A stretch of DNA of 64,000 nucleotides, from the NCBI GenBank assembly GCA_958298945.1, contig OY282608.1, forward strand, positions 58,938,951 through 59,002,950, given 5' to 3'. The stretch is from Atherix ibis (lineage: Eukaryota; Arthropoda; Insecta; Diptera; Athericidae). Of this stretch, positions 42,801-57,800 are shown one piece after another. The notes below the pieces were generated by a model, which saw nothing but the letters and a program-made list of their open reading frames with translations, searched no databases and had not been told where the DNA came from. Positions within the stretch are counted from its first letter, which is position 1. Each line of letters starts with the position of its first letter. A program made the position numbers and the translations under genes.

Positions 42801-45800
42801 CCAACAAGCCAACAAACCAACAAACCAACAAACCAACAAACCAACAAACCAACAAACCAACAAACCAACAAGCCAATAAGCCAAAAAACCAACAAACCAA
42901 CAAACCAACAAACCAACAAACCAACAAACCAACAAACGAACAAACAAACAAACCAACAAACCAACAAACCAAGAAACCAAAAACCAATAAACCAACAAGG
43001 CAACAAGCTATCAAACAAATAAACCAACAAACCAACAAACCAACAAACAAATAAACCAACAAACCAACAAGCCAACAAATTAACAAGCCAAAAAACCAAC
43101 AAACCACCAAGCCAACAAGCCAACAAACCAACAAGCCAACAAACCAACAAGCGAACAAACCAAAAAACCAACAAACCAACTAACCAACAAGCCAACAAAC
43201 CAACAAACCAACAAACCAAGTAACCAACAAGCCAAGAAACCAACAAACCAACAAACCAACAGACCAACAAACCAACAAACCAACAAACGAACAAAAAAAC
43301 AAACCAACAAACCAACAAGCCAACAAACCAACAACCCAACAAGCCAACAAGCCAACAAAGCAACAAAGCAACAAACCAACAAACCAACAAACCACAACAA
43401 ACCAACAAACCAACAAGCCAACAAACCAACAAACCAACAAACCAACAAACCAACAAACCAACAAGTCAACAAACCAAAAAACCAACAAACCAACAAGCCA
43501 GCAAACCAACAAAACAACAAACCAAGTAACCAACAAACCAACAAACCAACAAACCAACAATCCAAAAAACCAACAAACCAACAAACCAACAAGCCAACAA
43601 GCCAACAAACCAACAAACCAACAAACCAACAAACGAACAAACCAACAAACCAACAAACCAATAAGCCAACAAGCCAAAAAACCAACAAACCAACAAACCA
43701 ACAAACCAACAAACCAACAAACCAACAAACCAACAAACGAACAAACCAACAAACCAACAAGCCAACAAACCAAAAAGCCAACAAGCCAACAAACCAAAAA
43801 ACCAACAAACCAACAAACTAACAAACCAACAAACCAACAAACCAACAAACCAACAAACCAACAAGCCAACAAACCAACAAGCCAACAGTCCAACAAACCA
43901 ACAAGCTAACAAACGAACAAACCAACAAACAAACAAACAAACAAACTAACAAACCAACAAACCAACAAACCAACAAACCAACAAACCAACAAACCAACAA
44001 ACCAACAAGCCGACAAACCAACAAACCAACAAGCCAACAAGCCAAAAAACGAACAAACCAACAAGCCAACAAGCCAACAAGCCAACAAACCAACAAGCCA
44101 ACAAACGAACAAACCAACAAACAAACAAACCAGCAAACCAACAAACCAACAAACCAACAAACCAACAAACTAACAAACCAACAAGTCAACAAACCAACAA
44201 ATCAACAAACCAACAAACCAACAAACCAACAAACGAACAAAAAAATAAACCAACAAACCAACAAGCCAACAAACCAACAACCCAACAAGCCAACAAGCCA
44301 ACAAAGCAACAAACCAACAAACCAACAAACCACAACAAACCAACAAACCAACAAGCCAACAAACCAACAAACCAACAAACCAACAAACCAACAAGCCAAC
44401 AAACCAAAAAACCAACAAACTAACAAACCAACAAGCCAGCAAACCAACAAAACAACAAACCAAGTAACCAACAAACCAACAAACCAACAAACCAACAATC
44501 CAAAAAACCAACAAACCAACAAATCAACAAGCCAACAAGCCAACAAAGCAACAAGCCAACAAGCCAACAAACAAACAAATGAACAAACCAACAAACCAAC
44601 AAACCAACAAACGAACAAACCAACAAACCAACAAACCAGCAAGCCAACAAGGCCACAAGCCAACAAACCAACAAGCCAACAAACGAACAAACCAACAAAC
44701 AAACAAACCAACAAACCAACAAACCAACAAACCAACAAACCAACAAACTAACAAACCAACAAGTCAACAAACCAACAAACCAACAAACCAACAAACCAAC
44801 AAACGAACAAAAAAATAAACCAACAAACCAACAAGCCAACAAACCAACAACCCAACAAGCCAACAAGCCAACAAAGTAACAAACCAACAAACCAACAAAC
44901 CACAACAAACCAACAAACCAACAAGCCAACAAACCAACAAACCAACAAACCAACAAACCAACAAGCCAACAAGCCAACAAACCAAAAAACCAACAAACCA
45001 ACAAACTAACAAACCAACAAACCAACAAACCAACAAACCAAAAAACCAACAAGCCAACAAACCAACAAGCCAACAGTCCAACAAACCAACAAGCTAACAA
45101 ACGAACAAACCAACAAACAAACAAACAAACAAACTAACAAACCAACAAACCAACAAACCAACAAACCAACAAACCAACAAGCCGACAAACCAACAAACCA
45201 ACAAGCCAACAAGCCAAAAAACGAACAAACCAACAAGCCAACAAGCCAACAAGCCAACAAACCAACAAGCCAACAAACGAACAAACCAACAAACGAACAA
45301 ACCAACAAACCAACAAACCAACAAACCAACAAACTAACAGACCAACAAGTCAACAAACCAACAAACCAACAAACCAACAAACCAACAAACCAACAAACGA
45401 ACAAAAAAACAAACCAACAAACCAACAAGCCAACAAACCAACAACCCAACAAGCCAACAAGCCAACAAAGCAACAAAGCAACAAACCAACAAACCAACAA
45501 ACCACAACAAACCAACAAACCAACAAGCCAACAAACCAACAAACCAACAAACCAACAAACCAACAAGTCAACAAACCAAAAAACCAACAAACCAACAAGC
45601 CAGCAAACCAACAAAACAACAAACCAAGTAACCAACAAACCAACAAACTAACAAACCAACAATCCAAAAAACCAACAAACCAACAAACCAACAAGCCAAC
45701 AAGCCAACAAACCAACAAGCCAACAAGCCAACAAACGAACAAATGAACAAACGAACAAACCAACAAACCAACAAACCAATAAGCCAACAAGCCAAAAAAC

Positions 45801-48800
45801 CAACAAACCAACAAACCAACAAACCAACAAACCAACAAACCAACAAACCAACAAACGAACAAACCAACAAACCAACAAACCAACAAGCCAACAAACCAAC
45901 AAGCCAACAAGCCAACAAACCAAAAAACCAACAAACCAACAAACTAACAAACCAACAAACCAACAAACCAACAAACCAACAAACCAACAAACCAACAAGC
46001 CAACAAACCAACAAGCCAACAAACCAACAAGCCAACAATCCAACAAACCAACAAGCTAACAAACGAACAAACCAACAAACAAACAAACAAACAAACTAAC
46101 AAACCAACAAACCAACAAACCAACAAACCAACAAACCAACAAACCAACAAGCCGACAAACCAACAAACCAACAAGCCAACAAGCCAAAAAACGAACAAAC
46201 CAACAAGCCAACAAGGCCACAAGCCAACAAACCAACAAGCCAACAAACGAACAAACCAACAAACAAACCAACAAACCAACAAACCAACAAACCAACAAAC
46301 CAACAAACTAACAAACCAACAAGTCAACAAACCAACAAACCAACAAACCAACAAACCAACAAACGAACAAAAAAATAAACCAACAAACCAACAAGCCAAC
46401 AAACCAACAACCCAACAAGCCAACAAGCCAACAAAGTAACAAACCAACAAACCAACAAACCACAACAAACCAACAAACCAACAAGCCAAGAAACCAACAA
46501 ACCAACAAACCAACAAACCAACAAACCAACAAACCAACAAGCCAACAAACCAAAAAACCAACAAACTAACAAACCAACAAGCCAGCAAACCAACAAAACA
46601 ACAAACCAAGTAACCAACAAACCAACAAACCAACAAACCAACAATCCAAAAAACCAACAAACCAACAAATCAACAAGCCAACAAGCCAACAAAGCAACAA
46701 GCCAACAAGCCAACAAACAAACAAATGAACAAATCAACAAACCAACAAACCAACAAACGAACAAACCAACTAACCAACAAACCAACAAACCAACAAACCA
46801 ACAAACGAACAAGCTAACAAACCAACAAACCAACAAACCAACAAACCAACAAACCAACAAACCAACAAACCAACCAACGAACAAACAAACAAACCAACAA
46901 ACCAACAAACCAAGAAACCAGCAAACCAATAAACCAACAAGCCAACAAGCTATCAAACAAATAAACCAACAAACCAACAAACCAACAAACAAATAAACCA
47001 ACAAACCAACAAGCCAACAAACCAACAAGCCAAAAAACCAACAAACCACCAAGCCAACAAGCCAACAAACCAACAAGCCAACAAACAAACAAGCGAACAA
47101 ACCAAAAAACCAACAAACCAACTAACCAACAAGCCAACAAACCAACAAACCAACAAACCAAGTAACCAACAAGCCAAGAAACCAACAAACCAATAAACCA
47201 ACAAACCAACAAACCAACAAACCAACAAACCAACAAACCCACAAGCCAACAAACGAACAAACCAACAAACCAACAAACCAACAAACCAACAAGCCAACAA
47301 ACCAACAAGCCAACAAACCAACAAACCAACAAAATAACAAACCACAAGCCAACAAGCCAACAAGCCAACAAACCAACAAACCTACAAACCAACAAACCAA
47401 CAAACCAACAAACCGACATACCAACAAATCAACAAACCAACAAACCAACAAGCCAACAAACTAACAAGCCAACAAACCAACAAACGAACAGACCAACAAA
47501 CCAACAAACCAACAAACCAACTAGCCAACAAACCAACAAACCAACAAGCCAACAAGCCATCAAGCCAACAAGCCAACAAACCAACAAACCAACAAACCAA
47601 CAAACCAACAAACCAACAAACCAACAAACCAACAAGCCAATAAGCCAAAAAACCAACAAACCAACAAACCAACAAACCAACAAACCAACAAACCAACAAA
47701 CGAACAAACAAACAAACCAACAAACCAACAAACCAAGAAACCAAAAACCAATAAACCAACAAGGCAACAAGCTATCAAACAAATAAACCAACAAACCAAC
47801 AAACCAACAAACAAATAAACCAACAAACCAACAAGCCAACAAATTAACAAGCCAAAAAACCAACAAACCACCAAGCCAACAAGCCAACAAACCAACAAGC
47901 CAACAAACCAACAAGCGAACAAACCAAAAAACCAACAAACCAACTAACCAACAAGCCAACAAACCAACAAACCAACAAACCAAGTAACCAACAAGCCAAG
48001 AAACCAACAAACCAACAAACCAACAGACCAACAAACCAACAAACCAACAAACGAACAAAAAAACAAACCAACAAACCAACAAGCCAACAAACCAACAACC
48101 CAACAAGCCAACAAGCCAACAAAGCAACAAAGCAACAAACCAACAAACCAACAAACCACAACAAACCAACAAACCAACAAGCCAACAAACCAACAAACCA
48201 ACAAACCAACAAACCAACAAACCAACAAACCAACAAGTCAACAAACCAAAAAACCAACAAACCAACAAGCCAGCAAACCAACAAAACAACAAACCAAGTA
48301 ACCAACAAACCAACAAACCAACAAACCAACAATCCAAAAAACCAACAAACCAACAAACCAACAAGCCAACAAGCCAACAAACCAACAAGACAACAAGCCA
48401 ACAAACGAACAAATGAACAAACCAACAAACCAACAAACCAACAAACGAACAAACCAACAAACTAACAAACCAATAAGCCAACAAGCCAAAAAACCAACAA
48501 ACCAACAAACCAACAAACCAACAAACCAACAAACCAACAAACCAACAAACGAACAAACCAACAAACCAACAAGCCAACAAACCAAAAAGCCAACAAGCCA
48601 ACAAACCAAAAAACCAACAAACCAACAAACTAACAAACCAACAAACCAACAAACCAACAAACCAACAAACCAACAAGCCAACAAACCAACAAGCCAAAAG
48701 TCCAACAAACCAACAAGCTAACAAACGAACAAACCAACAAACAAACAAACAAACAAACTAACAAACCAACAAACCAACAAACCAACAAACCAACAAACCA

Positions 48801-49440
48801 ACAAACCAACAAACCAACAAGCCGACAAACCAACAAACCAACAAGCCAACAAGCCAAAAAACGAACAAACCAACAAGCCAACAAGCCAACAAGCCAACAA
48901 ACCAACAAGCCAACAAACGAACAAACCAACAAACAAACAAACCAGCAAACCAACAAACCAACAAACCAACAAACCAACAAACTAACAAACCAACAAGTCA
49001 ACAAACCAACAAATCAACAAACCAACAAACCAACAAACCAACAAACGAACAAAAAAATAAACCAACAAACCAACAAGCCAACAAACGAACAACCCAACAA
49101 GCCAACAAGCCAACAAAGCAACAAACCAACAAACCAACAAACCACAACAAACCAACAAACCAACAAGCCAACAAACCAACAAACCAACAAACCAACAAAC
49201 CAACAAGCCAACAAACCAAAAAACCAACAAACTAACAAACCAACAAGCCAGCAAACCAACAAAACAACAAACCAAGTAACCAACAAACCAACAAACCAAC
49301 AAACCAACAATCCAAAAAACCAACAAACCAACAAATCAACAAGCCAACAAGCCAACAAAGCAACAAGCCAACAAGCCAACAAACAAACAAATGAACAAAC
49401 CAACAAACCAACAAACCAACAAACGAACAAACCAACAAAC
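39850..49440. repeat. 4.74-4.81-kb higher-order repeat, tandem pair
   Basis: Copy 1 is about 39850-44630 and copy 2 about 44630-49440. Matched landmarks are AAGGCCAC (GGCC at 39867/44651 and 41447/46215), CCACAAC at 40108/44900, 40702/45502, 41704/46460, 43392/48156 and 44330/49142, and GCTATC at 42177/46949 and 43007/47771. Offsets range from 4756 to 4812 bp. Within each copy the GGCC phrase occurs twice, 1580 bp apart in copy 1 and 1564 in copy 2, so the unit is itself composite. The copies diverge near 44630 and 49442. Confidence 0.9.
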
Positions 49441-52400
49441 CAACAAACCAACAAACCAACAAACCAACAAACCAACAAACGAACAAGCTAACAAACCAAC
49501 AAACCAACAAACCAACAAACCAACAAACCAACAAACCAACAAACCAACCAACGAACAAACAAACAAACCAACAACCCAACAAACCAAGAAACCAACAAAC
49601 CAATTAACCAACAAGCCAACAAGCTATCAAACAAATAAACCAACAAACCAACAAACCAACAAACAAATAAACTAACAAACCAACAAGCCAACAAACCAAC
49701 AAGCCAAAAAACCAACAAACCACCAAGCCAACAAGCCAACAAACCAACAAGCCAACAAACAAACAAGCGAACAAACCAAAAAACCAACAAACCAACTAAC
49801 CAACAAGCCAACAAACCAACAAACCAACAAACCAAGTAACCAACAAGCCAAGAAACCAACAAACCAATAAACCAACAAACCAACAAACCAACAAACCAAC
49901 AAACCAACAAACCCACAAGCCAACAAACGAACAAACCAACAAACCAACAAACCAACAAACCAACAAGCCAACAAACCAACAATACAACAAACCAACAAAC
50001 CAACAAAATAACAAACCACAAGCCAACAAGCCAACAAGCCAACAAACCAACAAACCAACAAACCAACAAACCAACAAACCAACAAACCGACATACCAACA
50101 AATCAACAAACCAACAAACCAACAAACCAACAAGCCAACAAACCAACAAGCCAACAAACCAACAAACCAACAGACCAACAAACCAACAAACCAACAAACC
50201 AACTAGCCAACAAACCAACAAACCAACAAGCCAACAAGCCATCAAGCCAACAAGCCAACAAACCAACAAACCAACAAACCAACAAACCAACAAACCAACA
50301 AACCAACAAACCAACAAGCCAATAAGCCAAAAAACCAACAAACCAACAAACCAACAAACCAACAAACCAACAAACGAACAAACAAACAAACCAACAAACC
50401 AACAAACCAAGAAACCAACAAACCAATAAACCAACAAGGCAACAAGCTATCAAACAAATAAACCAACAAACCAACAAACAAATAAACCAACAAACCAACA
50501 AGCCAACAAACCAACAAGCCAAAAAACCAACAAACCACCAAGCCAACAAGCCAACAAACCAACAAGCCAACAAACCAACAAGCGAACAAACCAAAAAACC
50601 AACAAACCAACTAACCAACAAACCAACAAACCAACAAACCAACAAACCAAGTAACCAACAAGCCAAGAAACCAATAAACCAACAAACCAACAGACCAACA
50701 AACCAACAAACCAACAAACGAACAAAAAAACAAACCAACAAACCAACAAGCCAACAAACCAACAAACCAACAACCCAACAAGCCAACAAGCCAACAAAGC
50801 AACAAAGCAACAAACCAACAAACCAACAAACCACAACAAACCAACAAACCAACAAGCCAACAAACCAACAAACCAACAAACCAACAAACCAACAAGTCAA
50901 CAAACCAAAAAACCAACAAACCAACAAGCCAGCAAACCAACAAAACAACAAACCAAGTAACCAACAAACCAACAAACCAACAAACCAACAATCCAAAAAA
51001 CCAACAAACCAACAAACCAACAAGCCAACAAACCAAAAAGACAACAAGCCAACAAACGAACAAATGAACAAACCAACAAACCAACAAACCAACTAACGAA
51101 CAAACCAACAAACCAACAAACCAATAAGCCAACAAACCAAAAAACCAACAAACCAACAAACCAACAAACCAACAAACCAACAAACCAACAAACCAACAAA
51201 CGAACAAACCAACGAACCAACAAGCCAACAAACCAAAAAGCCAACAAGCCAACAAACCAAAAAACCAACAAACCAACAAACTAACAAACCAACAAACCAA
51301 CAAACCAACAAACCAACAAACCAACAAGCCAACAAACCAACAAGCCAACAGTCCAACAAACCAACAAGCTAACAAACGAACAAACCAACAAACAAACAAA
51401 CAAACAAACTAACAAACCAACAAACCAACAAACCAACAAACCAACAAACCAACGAGCCGACAAACCAACAAACCAACAAGCCAACAAGCCAAAAAACGAA
51501 CAAACCAACAAGCCAACAAGCCAACAAGCCAACAAACCAACAAGCCAACAAACGAACAAACCAACAAACAAACAAACCAACAAACCAACAAACCAACAAA
51601 CCAACAAACCAACAAACTAACAAACCAACAAGTCAACAAACCAACAAACCAACAAACCAACAAACCAACAAACCAACAAACGAACAAAAAAACAAACCAA
51701 CAAACCAACAAGCCAACAAACCAACAACCCAACAAGCCAAAAAGCCAACAAAGCAACAAACCAACAAACCAACAAACCACAACAAACCAACAAACCAACA
51801 AGCCAACAAACCAACAAACCAACAAACCAACAAACCAACAAGTCAACAAACCAAAAAACCAACAAACCAACAAACCAACAAGCCAGCAAACCAACAAAAC
51901 AACAAACCAAGTAACCAACAAACCAACAAACCAGCAATCCAAAAAACCAACAAACTAACAAACCAACAAACCAACAATCCAAAAAACCAACAAACTAACA
52001 AGCCAACAAACCAACAAACCTACAAGCCAATAAACCAACAATCCAACAATCCAACAAACCAACAAACCAACAAACCAACAAACCAACAAACCAACAAACC
52101 AACAAACGAACAAACCAACAAACCAACAAACCAACAAGCCAACAAACCAACAAACCAACAAGCTAACAAGCCAACAAACCAAAAAACCAACAAACCAACA
52201 AACTAACAAACCAACAAACCAACAAACCAACAAACCAACAAACCAACAAACCAACAAGCCAACAAACCAACAAGCCAACAATCCAACAAACCAACAATCT
52301 AACAAACGAACAAACCAACAAACAAACAAACAAACAAACTAACAAACCAACAAACCAACAAACCAACAAACAAACAAACCAACAAACTAACAAGCCGACA

Positions 52401-54898
52401 AACCAACAAACCAACAAGCCAACAAGCCAAAAAACGAACAAACCAACAAGCCAACAAGCCAACAAGCCAACAAACTGACAAGCCAACAAACGAACAAACC
52501 AACAAACAAACAAACCAACAAACCAACAAACCAAAAAACCAACAAACCAACAAACTAGCAAACCAACAAGTCAACAAACCAACAAACCAACAAACCAACA
52601 AACCAACAAACCAACAAACCAACAAACCAACAAACCAACAAACGAACAAAAAAATAAACCAACAAACCAACAAGCGAACAAGCCAACAAACCAACAAACC
52701 TACAAGCCAATAAACCAACAATCCAACAATCCAACAAACCAACAAACCAACAAACCAACAAACCAACAAACCAACAAGCCAACAAAGCAACAAACCAACA
52801 AACCAACAAACCACAACAAACCAACAAACCAACAAGCCAACAAACCAACAAACCAACAAACCAACAAACCAACAAGCCAACAAACCAAAAAACCAACAAA
52901 CTAACAAACCAACAAGCCAGCAAACCAGCAAAACAACAAACCAAGTAACCAACAAACCAACAAACCAACAATCCAAAAAACCAACAAACCAACAAATCAA
53001 CAAGCCAACAAGCCAACAAACCAACAAGCCAACAAGCCAACAAACAAACAAATGAACAAACCAACACACCAACAAACCAACAAACCAACAAACGAACAAA
53101 CCAACAAACCAACAAACCAACAAACCAACAAACGAACAAGCTAACAAACCAACAAACCAACAAACCAACAAACCAACAAACCAACAAACCAACCAACGAA
53201 CAAACAAACAAACCAACAAACCAACAAACCAAGAAACCAACAAACCAATAAACCAACAAGCCAACAAGCTATCAAACAAATAAACCAACAAACCAACAAA
53301 CCAACAAACAAATAAACCAACAAACCAACAAGCCAACAAACCAACAAGCCAAAAAACCAATAAACCACCAAGCCAACAAGCCAACAAACCAACAAGCCAA
53401 CAAACCAACAAGCGAACAAACCAAAAAACCAACAAACCAACTAACCAGCAAGCCAACAAACCAACAAACCAACAAACCAAGTAACCAACAAGCCAAGAAA
53501 CCAACAAACCAACAAACCAACAAACCAACAAACCAACAAACCAACAAACCAACAAACCCACAAGCCAACAAACTAACAAACCAACAAACCAAGTAACCAA
53601 CAAGCCAAGAAACCAACAAACCAACAAACCAACAAACCAACAAACCAACAAACCAACAAACCAACAAGCCAACAAACGAACAAACCAACAAACCAACAAA
53701 CCAACAAACCAACAAGCCAACAAACCAACAAGCCAACAAACCAACAAACACACAAAACAACAAACCACAAGCCAACAAGCCAACAAGCCAACAAACCAAC
53801 AAACCAACAAACCAACAAACCAACAAACCAACAAACCGACATACCAACAAATCAACAAACCAACAAACCAACAAACCAACAAGCCAACAAACCAACACGC
53901 CAACAAACTAACAAACCAACAGACCAACAAACCAACAAACCAACAAACCAACCAGCCAACAAACCAACAAACCAACAAGCCAACAAGCCATCAAACCAAC
54001 AAGCCAACAAACCAACAAACCAACAAACCAACAAACCAACAAACCAACAAACCAACAAACCAACAAACCAACAAACCAACAAGCCAATAAGCTAAAAAAC
54101 CAACAAACCAACAAAGCAACAAACCAACAAACGAACAAACCAAAAAACCAACAAGCCAACAAACCAACAAACCAACAAACCAAGTAACCAACAAGCGAAG
54201 AAACCAACAAACCAACAAACCAACAAACCACCAAACCAACAAACCAACAAACCAACAAGCCAAAAAACCAACAAACCAACAAACTAACAAACAAACAAAC
54301 CAACAAACCAACAAACCAACAAACCAAAAAGCCAACAAACCAAGAAGCCAACAGTCCAACAAACCAACAAGCTAACAAACGAACAAACCAACAAACAAAC
54401 AAACTAACAAACCAACAAACCAACGAACCAACAAACCAACAAACCAACAAACCAACAAACCAACAAACCAATAAACCAACAAACCAACAAGCCAACAAAA
54501 TAACAAACCAACAAGCTAACAAACCAACAAACCAACAATCCAAAAAACCAACAAACCAACAAACCAACAAGCCAACAAGCCAACAAACCAACAAGCCAAC
54601 AAGCCAACAAACGAACAAATGAACAAACCAACAAACCAACAAACAAACAAACAAATAAACCAACAAACCAACAAACCAATAAACCAACAAACCACCAAAC
54701 CAACAAACCAACAAACCAACAAACCAACAAACCAACAAACCAACAAACGAACAAGCTAAAAAACCAACAAACCAACAAACCAACAAACCAACAAACCAAC
54801 GAACCAACAAACCAACAAACCAACAAACGAACAAACAAACAAACCAACAAACCAACAAACCAAGAAACCAACAAACCAATAAACCAACAAGCCAACAA
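49441..54898. repeat. Partial, rearranged derivatives of the 4.77-kb unit
   Basis: GCTATC continues at 49623, 50446 and 53268, and CCACAAC at 50831, 51777 and 52811. The offset from 46949 to 49623 is 2674 and from 47771 to 50446 is 2675. A section near 2.7 kb is therefore repeated again while the remaining 2.1 kb of the unit is missing or moved. The CCACAAC marker is last seen at 52811. No gene or unique sequence is present. Confidence 0.65.
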
Positions 54899-57800
54899 GC
54901 TATCAAACAAATTAACCAACAAACCAACAAACCAACAAACAAATAAACCAACAAACCAAAAAGCCAACAAACCAACAAGCCAAAAAACCAACAAACCACC
55001 AAGCCGACAAGCCAACAAACCAACAAGCCAACAAACCAACAAGCGAACAAACCAAAAAACCAACAAACCAACTAACCAACAAGCCAACAAACCAACAAAC
55101 CAACAAACCAAGTAACCAACAAGCGAAGAAACAAACAAACCAACAAACCAACAGACCACCAAACCAACAAACCAACAAACCAACAAGCCAACAAACGAAC
55201 AAACCAACAAACCAACAAACCAACAAACCAACAAGCCAACAAATCAACAAGCCAACAACCAACAAACCAACAAACCAACAAAACAACAAACCACAAGCCA
55301 AAAAGCCAACAAGCCAACAAACCAACAACCCAACAATCTAACAAACCAACAAACCAACAAACCAACAAACCAACAAACCAACAAACCGACATACCAACAA
55401 ATCAACAAACCAACAAACCAACAAACCAACAAGCCAACAAACCAACAAACCAACAAACCAACAAACCAACAAACCAACAAACCAACAAACCAACAAACCG
55501 ACATACCAACAAATCAACAAACCAACAAACCAACAAACCAACAAGCCAACAAACCACAAGCCAACAAACCAACAAACCAACAAACCAACAATCCAACAAA
55601 CCAACAAACTAACTAGCCAACAAACCAACAAACCAACAAGCCAACAAGCCATCAAACCAACAAGCCAACAAACCAACAAACCAACAAACCAACAAACCAA
55701 CAAACCAACAAACCAACAAACCAAAAAGCCAACAAGCCAAAAAACCAACAAACCAACAAACCAACAAACCAACAAACGAACAAACCAAAAAACCAACAAA
55801 CCAACAAGCCAACAAACCAACAAACCAACAAGCCAACAAGCCAACAAACCAAAAAACCAACAAACCAACAAACTAACAAACCAACAAACCAACAAACCAA
55901 CAAACCAAGAAGCCAACAGTCCAACAAACCAACAAGCTAACAATCGAACAAACCAACAAGCCATCAAACTAACAAGCCAACAAACCAACAAACCAACAAA
56001 CCAACAAACCAACAAACCAACAAACCAACAAACCAACAAACCAACAAGCCAACAAGCCAAAAAACCAACAATCCAACAAACCAACAAACCAACAAACGAA
56101 CAAACCAAAAAACTAACAAACCAACAATCCAACAAACCAACAAACCAACAAACCAACAAACCAACAAACCAACAACCCAACAAACCAACAAACCAACAAA
56201 CCAACAAGCCAACAAACCAGCAAACCAACAAGCCAACAAGCTGACAAACGAACAAACCAACAAGCCAACAAGCCAACAAGCCAACAAACGAATAAGCCAA
56301 CAAACGAGCAAACCAACAAACAAACAAACCAACAAACCAACAAACCAACAAACCAACAAACAAATAAACCAACAAACCAACAAACAAACAAACAAACAAA
56401 CCAACAAACCAGCAAACCAACAAACCAAAAAACGAACAAACCAACAACCCAACAAACCAACAAACCAACAAGCCAACAAGCCAACAAACCAACAAGCCAA
56501 CAAACAAATAAACAAACAAACAAACAAACAAACAAACCAACAAACCAACAAATCAACAAATCAACAAACGAACAAACCAACAACCCAACAAACCAACAAA
56601 CCAAGAAACCAAAAAACCAACAAACCAACAAACCAAGAAACCAACAAACCATCAAACCAACAAGCCAACAAGCCAACAAACCAACAAACCAACAAAACAA
56701 CAAACCAAGAAACCAACAAACGAACAAACGAACAAGCCAACAAACCAAAAAACCAACAAACGAATAAACAAACAAACCAACAAACCAACCAACCAAGAAA
56801 CCAACAATCTAAAAAACCAACAAGCCAACAAGCCAACAAACCAACAAACCAACAAGCGAACAAACCAACAAACAAACAATCCAACAAACCAACAAATGAA
56901 CAAACTAACAAGCCAACAAGCCAACAAACCAACAAGCCAACAAACGGACAAACCAACCAACAAACAAACTAACAAACCAACAAACAAAGAAACCAACAAA
57001 CCAACAAACCAACAAATAAACAAAACAACAAACCAACACCCCAACAAACCAACAAACCAACAAAACAAGAAACCAACAAACCAACAAACCAACAAGCCAA
57101 AAAACCAACAAACCAACAAACCAACAAACCAACAAACCAACAAACCAACAAGCCAACAAACGAACAAACCAACAAACCAACAAACCAACAAACCAACAAA
57201 CCAACAAGGCAACAAACCAACAAACCAACAAACGAACAAACCAACAAACCAACAAACCAACAAACCAACAAACCAACAAACCAACAAACGAACAAATTAA
57301 CAAACCAACAAATCAACAAACCAACAAACCAACAAACCAACAAACGAACAAACCAACAAACCAACAAGGCAACAAGCCAACAAACTAACAAACCAACAAA
57401 CCAACAAACCAACAAACCAACAAACCAACAAACCAACAAACCAACAAACCAACAAACCAACAAACCAACAAACCAACAAACCAACAAACCAACAAGCCAA
57501 CAAGCCAACAAACCAACAAACCAACAAACCAACACACCAACAAACCAACAAACCAACAAACCAACAAACCAACAAACCAACAAACCAACAAACCAACAAG
57601 CCAACAAACCAACAAACCAACAAGCCAACAAACTAAAAAACCAACAAAGCAACAAACCAACAAACCAACAAACCATCAAACCAACAAACCAACAAACCAA
57701 CAAACCAGCAAACCAATAAACCAACAAACCAACAAACCAACAAACCAACAAACCAACAAACCAACAAACCAACAAGCCAACAAACCAAAAACCAACAAAC

